From Candidatus Woesearchaeota archaeon (GTDB lineage Archaea; Nanobdellota; Nanobdellia; Woesearchaeales; JAUUYB01), in NCBI GenBank assembly GCA_030590605.1, contig JAUUYB010000080.1:1-5695 (forward strand): a DNA stretch of 5,695 bases, in the 5' to 3' direction. The position numbers were made by a program, and so were the translations under genes. This document shows, one piece after another, positions 1 to 4,770 of this stretch (position 1 is the stretch's first letter; each line of letters opens with the position of its first letter). The notes beneath the pieces were generated by a model that worked only from the letters and a program-made list of their open reading frames with translations, searched no databases and was not told where the DNA came from.

Positions 1-49
1 AAGGGCAGTCCAGCTATCACGGACAGACCTTACTGTCTCTCTTAAGTTC

Positions 50-682
50 CTAATCATCAGAAAGTTCCTCATCAATAATCTTCTTGAACCGTGCATATTC
101 AGCATCTCCCTCGATTTTCTTACTGTTGATGAAAGTTGTCGGGGTGCCTCTGACAAGCATATCAGCAGCGATCTCAAGATCATTCTCGATTATATCGATG
201 GTCTGTTCCTGATCGAGACATTCTCCGAATCTGGTGAGATCAAGCCCGGTGTCATCTGCGATCAGTATCATATCAGTAGGGGTCAGATGGCCATCACTCT
301 TGAAGATATTGCCATGATATTCCCAGTAACTGCCCTGTTCTCTAGCACACTCCACTGCGAGAGCAGGAATCCTTGATCCATCAAGTTCGGGAAAATGGCG
401 CGAGATTATATTCACCTTGTCGCCATAGACGACCATGATCCGGATGAGGGTGTCTTCAAATTCAGCGCAATGTATGCAGTTGAAATCCTCGAAGACGATG
501 ATCTCGACAGGGGCTCCTGGATTTGTCCCTTCTTTGGTATTCCCGATGATCCGGTTCTGTTCGAGATCAGCAGGGATATCTGGATCGGAGAATTGGAAAA
601 TATATGTCGGAAGGACTGCGATGAGAAATGAGAGCAGGACTGCAGTTACAGTAAACAGAATCGCTATGGTCTCTTTTTTCAT
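50..682 (-). CDS. Membrane-anchored DsbA-like thiol:disulfide oxidoreductase
   Basis: The predicted 210-residue protein has a Lys-rich start (MKKET), one hydrophobic segment at about residues 7-28 that should act as an uncleaved signal anchor, and a thioredoxin-fold domain from about residue 45. The active site is C69-I-H-C72 within the motif FEDFNCIHC, and the cis-proline loop is GTPT (P181). A helical insertion lies between them, with further cysteines C112 and C155 in contexts usual for DsbA/BdbD-type proteins. The family catalyses disulfide formation or exchange in exported proteins, so the domain probably faces outside. I chose ATG 682: it lies two bases after the ferredoxin stop and directly precedes the anchor. 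A TTG at 694 would add four residues and overlap the upstream gene. No strong Shine-Dalgarno is visible, which suggests coupling to the ferredoxin gene. It is the last gene of the four-gene operon. The family call is firm; direction (oxidase, reductase or isomerase) is not known. Confidence 0.9.
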   Translation of the reverse strand: MKKETIAILFTVTAVLLSFLIAVLPTYIFQFSDPDIPADLEQNRIIGNTKEGTNPGAPVEIIVFEDFNCIHCAEFEDTLIRIMVVYGDKVNIISRHFPELDGSRIPALAVECAREQGSYWEYHGNIFKSDGHLTPTDMILIADDTGLDLTRFGECLDQEQTIDIIENDLEIAADMLVRGTPTTFINSKKIEGDAEYARFKKIIDEELSDD

Positions 683-684
683 CT

Positions 685-1026
685 TCAGCAGCAATAAAGC
701 TCGTCAGGATCTGAATCGTCGTCCGGGTCGCCGAATGGGTTCCCGTACTTCCTGACATTTTCGATCATCTTCTTATTCGCATCGGTCTGAATATCTTTCT
801 CTACCAGTTTGGCACGATGTTGTTTTAGCCCAAGATCAATCCCCATCGGGCATGAAGTCTTACAGGCGCCGCAAAGGTTACATTTGAAAAATATTGGATC
901 ATCACATTCTTTTTTCATGAGGATGGCTTTCCCTCTTGGAGAGTCGCCCTCATTTTTCAAGACCTGGAAAGTGGGACAGTTTACCTTGCAAAGGCCGCAA
1001 AGCGTGCATTTTTCGTAATCTTCCAT
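685..1026 (-). CDS. Two-cluster [4Fe-4S] ferredoxin-like protein (GlcF/HdrD N-terminal half)
   Basis: The 113-residue protein has two classical motifs: C7xxC10xxC13xxxC17-P and C49xxC52xxC55xxxC59-P. This predicts two [4Fe-4S] clusters, as in the N-terminal part of GlcF, GlpC and HdrD. The motif RKYGNPFG (about 92-99) is typical of the linker that, in those proteins, leads into the CCG domains. Here the chain instead ends in a short acidic tail and two adjacent cysteines (C112, C113). It likely carries electrons between the flavoprotein and the separately encoded CCG protein in a cytoplasmic complex. The start ATG shares one base with the stop of the FAD gene (TGATG). A GGTGATC sequence just upstream is an excellent match to the archaeal anti-Shine-Dalgarno. 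The dsbA-like gene follows after two bases. Cluster assignment is firm; partner assignment is inferred from gene order. Confidence 0.92.
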   Translation of the reverse strand: MEDYEKCTLCGLCKVNCPTFQVLKNEGDSPRGKAILMKKECDDPIFFKCNLCGACKTSCPMGIDLGLKQHRAKLVEKDIQTDANKKMIENVRKYGNPFGDPDDDSDPDELYCC

Positions 1027-2180
1027 CAGATCACCTTCCCCGGATTGATGATTCCCTGGGGATCATACATGTATTTGAGCCCTTTCAGTTCAGCTTTCCT
1101 GTCCGGATCGAGATACTCTTTCTTTATGATGCCAATACCGTGCTCACCGGAGATCTCTCCGCCCAGTTTCTGGACAAGCTGGAACATCTCTTTGATAAGC
1201 TCTCCCTGGTCATCCCTGAACCGAGGATGGATTATGCCATAACCGATGTGCCCGAAGCAGGGGATGCCGTTTTCTTTTATCCACGTGAGGAACTCTTCCA
1301 TCTTATCTGATGAGAGCTTGGGGTCCGCTGTCGTCAAGTACCCTTCCCCACCTAGAACGACCGATGCGCCTTCTCTTAATTCCATAAGGTCTGAATCTTC
1401 ACCTTCTCCAACAAATTCAGCGATCAGGTGATAGGATTCAGGGAGTTTCAGAAGCTTGGAAGTGATGGGGTCGAGGAATTCCAGAGAGACTATCTTACTG
1501 TCCTTAGCCAACTCTTCCACATCCCCGATCATCTGAGGGAGATCCTTGCATCTTGTGAGCGTAAGATAAGTGTGGGGCATAAGAGGAGTCACCTTGACCT
1601 TAATCTCGGTGATGAAACCGAGTATCCCTTCAGTGCCGATGAAATCATTCTTCTCATTGAATGTATAGGATTTTCCTGTGCCATCGATCGTTTTCATCCC
1701 ATTTACCCAATCTTCAGTCTTTCCATACTTCAGGGCATGCAGGCCTGCTGCGTTCGCTGCGACCATCCCACCTAGAGTACATACCTCATGAGAGGAAGGG
1801 ATGACCGGAAAATATAATCCGAACTGCCTGAGTTCCATGTTAAGATCATCTACGATCACTCCTGGTTCGAGTATGGCTTCTTTTGTCTTGACATTGATCT
1901 GGATAATCCTGTCCATACGCGAGAAGTCGACAACGATCGCGTTATCAGGAACAACAGCACCAGTAAGAGCTGTCCCTCCTCCTCTTGGAACTAGCGGATA
2001 GTTACGCTGTGAGGCAAGGATGATCAATTTTCTTATATGGTCTTCATCTTTAGGGAATACGACAGCGAGAGCAGTCCCGAAGATCTGTGACGCATCGGTA
2101 GCGTAAGAAAGGAGCTCAGCTTTATGAGTCGAGACGCCATCTTTTCCGAATATCTTTGCCAGTGCAGATTCCGGGTTCAT
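1026..2180 (-). CDS. GlcD-like FAD-binding dehydrogenase (2-hydroxyacid / D-lactate dehydrogenase family)
   Basis: This 384-residue protein belongs to the vanillyl-alcohol-oxidase type FAD family (GlcD, D-lactate and D-2-hydroxyglutarate dehydrogenases). FAD-binding signatures are PRGGGTALTG (65-74), the LGGMVAANAAG region (136-146) followed by KYG (151-153), and the closing NPGK (379-382). The C-terminal catalytic region has HIGYGIIH (311-318), corresponding to the family's HxGDGNxH, and SGEHGIG (344-350). Both metal or substrate histidines of the first motif are kept, but the usual Asp is Tyr and the Asn is Ile. The protein is shorter than typical GlcD (about 450-480), mainly because the middle substrate-cap region is reduced. 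It probably oxidises a small 2-hydroxyacid and passes electrons to the adjacent FeS proteins; the substrate cannot be read from sequence. ATG 2180 overlaps the CCG stop by four bases (ATGA), with GAGGTG five bases upstream. Its stop overlaps the ferredoxin start by one base. Confidence 0.9.
   Translation of the reverse strand: MNPESALAKIFGKDGVSTHKAELLSYATDASQIFGTALAVVFPKDEDHIRKLIILASQRNYPLVPRGGGTALTGAVVPDNAIVVDFSRMDRIIQINVKTKEAILEPGVIVDDLNMELRQFGLYFPVIPSSHEVCTLGGMVAANAAGLHALKYGKTEDWVNGMKTIDGTGKSYTFNEKNDFIGTEGILGFITEIKVKVTPLMPHTYLTLTRCKDLPQMIGDVEELAKDSKIVSLEFLDPITSKLLKLPESYHLIAEFVGEGEDSDLMELREGASVVLGGEGYLTTADPKLSSDKMEEFLTWIKENGIPCFGHIGYGIIHPRFRDDQGELIKEMFQLVQKLGGEISGEHGIGIIKKEYLDPDRKAELKGLKYMYDPQGIINPGKVI
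1029..1037 (-). promoter_or_regulatory. Shine-Dalgarno for the ferredoxin gene, inside the end of the FAD gene
   Basis: AAGGTGATC on the minus strand matches the complement of the 16S rRNA 3' end (GGAGGTGATC). It lies two bases before ATG 1026 and is made from the last codons of the FAD gene. That supports translational coupling across the TGATG overlap. The spacing is normal when measured from the AGG/GGTG core. Confidence 0.6.
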
Positions 2181-2896
2181 ATCAACACCTCAGAGAATTC
2201 CTGAACCTGGATACCAGTTCCTTTGGCAGCCTCTTTGAATTGTTTATAACATAATGTGCATGGAGTAATGATCCGGTTTTCGGTGCACTGCTTGAGCCGT
2301 TCTTTTGCGATCCTTAATGCAAGGTCAGGATAATTAGATTTGACTCCTCCGCCTCCGCCGCAGCACAAGGCTTCTTCGTGTGATCTTTTCATCTCAATGA
2401 TCTTGAATCCCAGATGTTCCAGCACTTTTCTTGGTTCATCATAGACTCCGGAATGCCGTCCGAGATGGCAGGGATCATGATATGATATCCTCTGTTTCTT
2501 GTGCGTGTTTGCCTGGAGTTTGTCGAGGTTCTTTGCGAGTGTCTGGGTGATATGCTCTACCTTGATGTTTTCAAGAGCATAATCCTGGGTGAACATCTTG
2601 TAGCAAGTCGGACAATTGGTTATTATTCGTTTAATTGAGTACTCATCGAACATCTCTTTGTTCATCTGAACGAGCTTTTCGTAATCTTCTTTGTAGCCTG
2701 CAGATAGTATAGGGCTTCCGCAGCAGACAGTCTTAGGGAGAGTGATGTATTCGATCTCGAGCTTCTCCAGGATGGTCTTGTAGTTCTTCTCGATGCTCTT
2801 TCCAGCGAACTTCGTGAGACAGCCTGGATAGTATAATGTGTTGCCTCCAAGTTTCGAAAGCTTCCCCAGAATCTTTTTTATTACCGTCGATGCCAC
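2177..2896 (-). CDS. CCG-domain iron-sulfur protein (HdrB/HdrD/GlcF C-terminal type)
   Basis: The 239-residue protein has two cysteine-rich CCG domains. The first is C26 ... C58-C59-G ... C95xxC98 (CX31CCX35CxxC). The second is C143 ... C178-C179-G ... C213xxC216 (CX34CCX33CxxC), with a glycine run after the second CCG. In heterodisulfide reductase such motifs hold noncubane [4Fe-4S] clusters that cleave a disulfide; in GlcF/LldE-type proteins they pass electrons to an acceptor, often quinone. No membrane segment is seen. The ferredoxin domain normally fused to its N-terminus in GlcF/HdrD is encoded separately two genes downstream. The start is GTG 2896: an in-frame stop lies at 2909-2911 and no ATG occurs before residue 78. 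It heads the operon, with a TATA-like element at 2931-2940 that would give a leader of only about ten bases. The family is firm; the electron acceptor is not known. Confidence 0.9.
   Translation of the reverse strand: MASTVIKKILGKLSKLGGNTLYYPGCLTKFAGKSIEKNYKTILEKLEIEYITLPKTVCCGSPILSAGYKEDYEKLVQMNKEMFDEYSIKRIITNCPTCYKMFTQDYALENIKVEHITQTLAKNLDKLQANTHKKQRISYHDPCHLGRHSGVYDEPRKVLEHLGFKIIEMKRSHEEALCCGGGGGVKSNYPDLALRIAKERLKQCTENRIITPCTLCYKQFKEAAKGTGIQVQEFSEVLI
2186..2191 (-). promoter_or_regulatory. Shine-Dalgarno for the FAD gene
   Basis: GAGGTG on the minus strand is five bases before ATG 2180, inside the last codons of the CCG gene. It supports the ATGA start over any later start. Confidence 0.6.
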
Positions 2897-2930
2897 CCTT
2901 TGTAGATATTAGTATATTGAATCTGGAAGT

Positions 2931-2940
2931 AATATAAAAA
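2931..2940 (-). promoter_or_regulatory. TATA-like element for the CCG/FAD/ferredoxin/DsbA operon
   Basis: On the minus strand the sequence reads TTTTTATATT. It lies about 35-40 bases before the GTG start, so transcription would begin near 2908 and leave a very short leader. This is the only obvious promoter for the four-gene operon, as the internal junctions overlap or nearly touch. No clear BRE purine tract is seen. Confidence 0.45.
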
Positions 2941-3020
2941 TGTAATGGAATAAAAGTCATATATTGTGTTATCAATAATAGTATTGTACACGAGAAAATA
3001 TATATTGTGATTGTATATGT

Positions 3021-3030
3021 CTATTTATAG
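3021..3030 (+). promoter_or_regulatory. TATA-like element for the nucleotidyltransferase gene
   Basis: CTATTTATAG is centred about 27 bases before ATG 3053, the spacing expected for a leaderless archaeal transcript. No Shine-Dalgarno precedes that ATG. A second TATA-like stretch at 2998-3006 (AAATATATA) would instead start transcription near 3028. Confidence 0.4.
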
Positions 3031-3052
3031 TTTTCATAGATCTTATTTTTTT

Positions 3053-4036
3053 ATGTCCGAAAATTTGCCAGTATTATCAGGGACTGACCCAAGATTAGAG
3101 GATTGGCTTCTAAGATTAAAGCATGAAGAAAGGGAGCTTGTCCTAAATATGGTAAAACAATTAGTAAAATATTCAGAACAGCCCAGACACCAAGGAAAAT
3201 TTGATGGAAGCGGGTTATATGTTGTCGGTTCTTCGATAGATAGGAAGTATAATGACATAGATATCGTCCTTGCAGGACTAGATTTTCGGGCGGTGTTCCA
3301 ATATAATAAGATCTTTCTTCAGGACCCAAAAACCCTGATCGATAAAGGAGTTGTCATGGAGCCCAATTATGTAATCGTCAAAGATATTCCAAACTCCTGG
3401 TTTCAGGAAGTGGATCAGGAAGCTACAACTAAGGAACTTTATGAGGAACATGAAGGAGGAGTGGAGATCTACAAGCCGCCTGAATTCAAGGGTCTTGACG
3501 TATTGGGAAGAGCAGGGATAGAATTCGAGGGAAAAAGATATGATTACGCACTCGATGAACATCTCCTGGACGCGATGGATATGGATAATTATTGTGAGCG
3601 AAGAGGACGCCCAAGCCATCTCATCGAAGATATCTATAGATTATTCTTTAAAGATGAAAATCAATGGTGTGATGGATTGTATTCTCCATTCGAGCCATAT
3701 TTCAATCGGGATGATATGTTCCTTGTCACAGGATTTTCCATCTTCCCTGCAGATAAGTATGAGTTCGATTCATGCCAGCCTGTCCCAGAAGTTCCAGAGC
3801 TTCCTTTCAAGCATATAGATTTCCTTGTCCACGGAGAGAACCTTAAATTAGGGAGCTGGAAATTCCATCAGGGGATGATGAACTATGATTTTCTTGCGAT
3901 CCATGAATGGCCACAGTGTGAAGGAGAAAGATTCAGGATACATAATGAGGATTTGCCAGGATTTATAGACCCTAAAGGGGAGGGGAGGGTGCAGCAGCAT
4001 ATGTACACTTATCATGTCAAAGATTTCCCTAAGTAG
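3053..4036 (+). CDS. Nucleotidyltransferase-fold protein of unknown function
   Basis: The 327-residue protein has the signature of the DNA-polymerase-beta-like nucleotidyltransferase superfamily: VVGSS (57-61) followed by NDIDIVL (67-73), giving the GS motif and the metal-binding pair D68/D70. A possible third carboxylate is D256 in KHIDFLVHG, but it lies far downstream, which implies a large insertion between the first strands and the last catalytic strand. The N-terminus (about 12-45) is a charged helix. The C-terminus is rich in His, Tyr and Trp. There is no signal peptide, membrane segment or recognisable second domain. I do not recognise a specific family; it could modify RNA, a small molecule or a protein. 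ATG 3053 is preferred: a TATA-like element at 3021-3030 lies about 27 bases upstream, consistent with a leaderless transcript. Starts at 3011 (TTG) and 3017 (ATG) would add 14 and 12 residues of aromatic-rich, motif-free sequence. It stands alone between minus-strand genes. Confidence 0.75.
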   Translation: MSENLPVLSGTDPRLEDWLLRLKHEERELVLNMVKQLVKYSEQPRHQGKFDGSGLYVVGSSIDRKYNDIDIVLAGLDFRAVFQYNKIFLQDPKTLIDKGVVMEPNYVIVKDIPNSWFQEVDQEATTKELYEEHEGGVEIYKPPEFKGLDVLGRAGIEFEGKRYDYALDEHLLDAMDMDNYCERRGRPSHLIEDIYRLFFKDENQWCDGLYSPFEPYFNRDDMFLVTGFSIFPADKYEFDSCQPVPEVPELPFKHIDFLVHGENLKLGSWKFHQGMMNYDFLAIHEWPQCEGERFRIHNEDLPGFIDPKGEGRVQQHMYTYHVKDFPK

Positions 4037-4049
4037 GCAGATGAAGAAT

Positions 4050-4060
4050 AAGTTTTTCTT
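4050..4060 (+). terminator. Possible T-rich terminator after the nucleotidyltransferase gene
   Basis: A T-rich run (AGTTTTTCTT, 4051-4060) starts about 14 bases after the stop of the plus-strand gene. This fits the oligo-T type of archaeal terminator. It reaches the stop of the opposing tail, so the two convergent units are separated by only 22 bases. No hairpin is evident. Confidence 0.3.
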
Positions 4061-4178
4061 ACAACCATCCCATCAATAACGCAATCGCTAGCGCAAGAAG
4101 TATGAGTCCTATCATGAGTTTCATGTATCTCTTTGATCCTACGCTCTGGTCTTCGAAAGCCTTGTATCCAGAATAGAC
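4059..4178. repeat. Direct repeat copy 1 (with 4645-4770)
   Basis: This copy lies after the lipoprotein gene. Positions 4090-4163 are identical over 74 bases to 4676-4749 (offset 586). Relative to copy 2, six bases are missing after 4163, at a point where copy 2 repeats GCCTT, as expected for slippage. The left flank 4061-4089 differs at ten of 29 bases and the right flank 4164-4178 at four of 15 (offset 592). Homology ends at the stop codon on one side and becomes unclear beyond about 4180 on the other. Confidence 0.9.
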
Positions 4179-4193
4179 TGCTATCGAAATATC
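4059..4193 (-). pseudogene. Duplicated C-terminal tail of the CcdA-like gene, in frame after the lipoprotein TAG
   Basis: Forty-four open codons and a TAA follow the lipoprotein stop in the same frame. From about VYSGYK onward they match the last forty codons of the CcdA-like gene, apart from a two-codon (six-base) deletion. They include the charged turn FEDQSVGSKRY and a complete last transmembrane helix ending MGWL. No start codon or ribosome-binding site lies directly before the segment, so alone it reads as a gene fragment. In the last ten codons before TAA there are ten base differences from the other copy; nine are synonymous and one gives Ile for Thr. This indicates that the copy diverged under protein-level constraint. 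It could be the remnant of a second ccdA gene, or a membrane tail reached by UAG readthrough from the lipoprotein. The first is the simpler reading. Confidence 0.65.
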
Positions 4194-4562
4194 CTAAGAG
4201 ATTCTTAATGATAATTCTCCTGTTGTCGATCCAGGAACCCCGTCTCTATTGTAGGATATAGTCGGTGTGTATATTGCTGCTCCTTTTTCAAAAGGACCTA
4301 TACAAGTGACAACAAAAGATGCGCCTTCGCGATCAACTTCACAGTTTTTATCAGCGTCAAGATCAAAGCTGATATCCTCAAGTCCAGTACTTGCCCTGTT
4401 TCCCATCAGGATGGTGATCTTTTCCGTAGACCCGTAGAAATCTGAACATTGGAACCGTTCTGAGAACGCACATTTCGCAGGCTGGTTAGCAAGATCAGTT
4501 CCCCCTCCACCTGTACATGCTGAGATTGCAACGATAAATGCTAATAGATAAATAATTTTCAT
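4194..4562 (-). CDS. Small secreted lipoprotein
   Basis: The predicted 122-residue protein begins with a short Lys start and a hydrophobic segment ending in a lipobox (AISAC, C16), followed by a flexible TGGGG stretch. It should therefore be lipid-anchored outside the membrane. The mature part has two cysteine pairs (C31/C38 and C73/C86, spacing C-x6-C and C-x12-C) and looks beta-rich, with the ending TTGELSLRIS. The pattern CxFxxxFxCxDF, a later pair of cysteines and a final TTGEL strand resembles small secreted domains I associate with DPANN-type archaea; this is a resemblance from memory only. It has its own TATA-like element (4599-4606) and a good GGAGGT Shine-Dalgarno six bases before ATG 4562. 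The stop is TAG, and the same frame then stays open for 44 codons copying the end of the upstream membrane gene. Function is unknown. Confidence 0.8.
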   Translation of the reverse strand: MKIIYLLAFIVAISACTGGGGTDLANQPAKCAFSERFQCSDFYGSTEKITILMGNRASTGLEDISFDLDADKNCEVDREGASFVVTCIGPFEKGAAIYTPTISYNRDGVPGSTTGELSLRIS

Positions 4563-4568
4563 ATGAAA

Positions 4569-4574
4569 ACCTCC
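4569..4574 (-). promoter_or_regulatory. Strong Shine-Dalgarno for the lipoprotein
   Basis: GGAGGT on the minus strand lies six bases before ATG 4562. It is the strongest ribosome-binding site in the window and fixes the lipoprotein start. Confidence 0.75.
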
Positions 4575-4598
4575 ATATTAGAATCACTGATTATTATT

Positions 4599-4606
4599 TT
4601 TATAAA
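4599..4606 (-). promoter_or_regulatory. TATA-like element for the lipoprotein gene
   Basis: TTTATAAA (the same on both strands) lies in the 82-base gap between the CcdA-like stop and the lipoprotein start. It would begin transcription near 4577, just before the Shine-Dalgarno. The lipoprotein may therefore be transcribed independently of the upstream membrane gene. Confidence 0.45.
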
Positions 4607-4644
4607 TGTTATGAAATATTTTCAGGATTTATTCCAATAGAAAA

Positions 4645-4770
4645 TTAAAGCCAGCCCATAAGCAGAGCAGTCGCAAGCGCAAGAAGTATGAGTCCTATCA
4701 TGAGTTTCATGTATCTCTTTGATCCTACGCTCTGGTCTTCGAAAGCCTTCGCCTTGTAGCCGAAGTAGAC
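4645..4770. repeat. Direct repeat copy 2 (3' end of the CcdA-like gene)
   Basis: This is the intact-gene copy of the repeat. It encodes the last forty-odd residues of the CcdA domain, including the last transmembrane helix. The identical core is 4676-4749. Sequences after the two stop codons show no similarity, so the repeated unit stops at the end of the coding sequence. Confidence 0.9.

Noticed and set aside
21..39. Small inverted repeat (GACAG/CTGTC) after the DsbA-like stop, considered as a terminator
   Set aside because: The stem is only five base pairs with no T-run behind it, too weak to call. Positions 1-49 hold nothing else I can support.
683..694. TTG start for the DsbA-like protein, four residues longer
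   Set aside because: It overlaps the ferredoxin end and has no better ribosome-binding site. ATG 682 gives a typical signal-anchor beginning.
395..755. Plus-strand open frames opposite the DsbA-like and ferredoxin genes
   Set aside because: They lie antisense to sequence encoding the CIHC active-site region and the ferredoxin end. Their translations show no recognisable features.
1428..1775. 115-codon plus-strand open frame opposite the FAD gene
   Set aside because: The opposite strand encodes a protein with firm FAD-family motifs throughout. The plus-strand translation shows no domain and no ribosome-binding site.
3011..3052. Upstream TTG/ATG starts for the nucleotidyltransferase
   Set aside because: The added residues are aromatic-rich and translated from promoter-like AT-rich DNA, and they would overlap the best-placed TATA element.
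4050..4620. The duplicated tail as a mobile element
   Set aside because: The repeat ends exactly at a stop codon and follows reading-frame constraint. There are no target-site duplications or terminal repeats.
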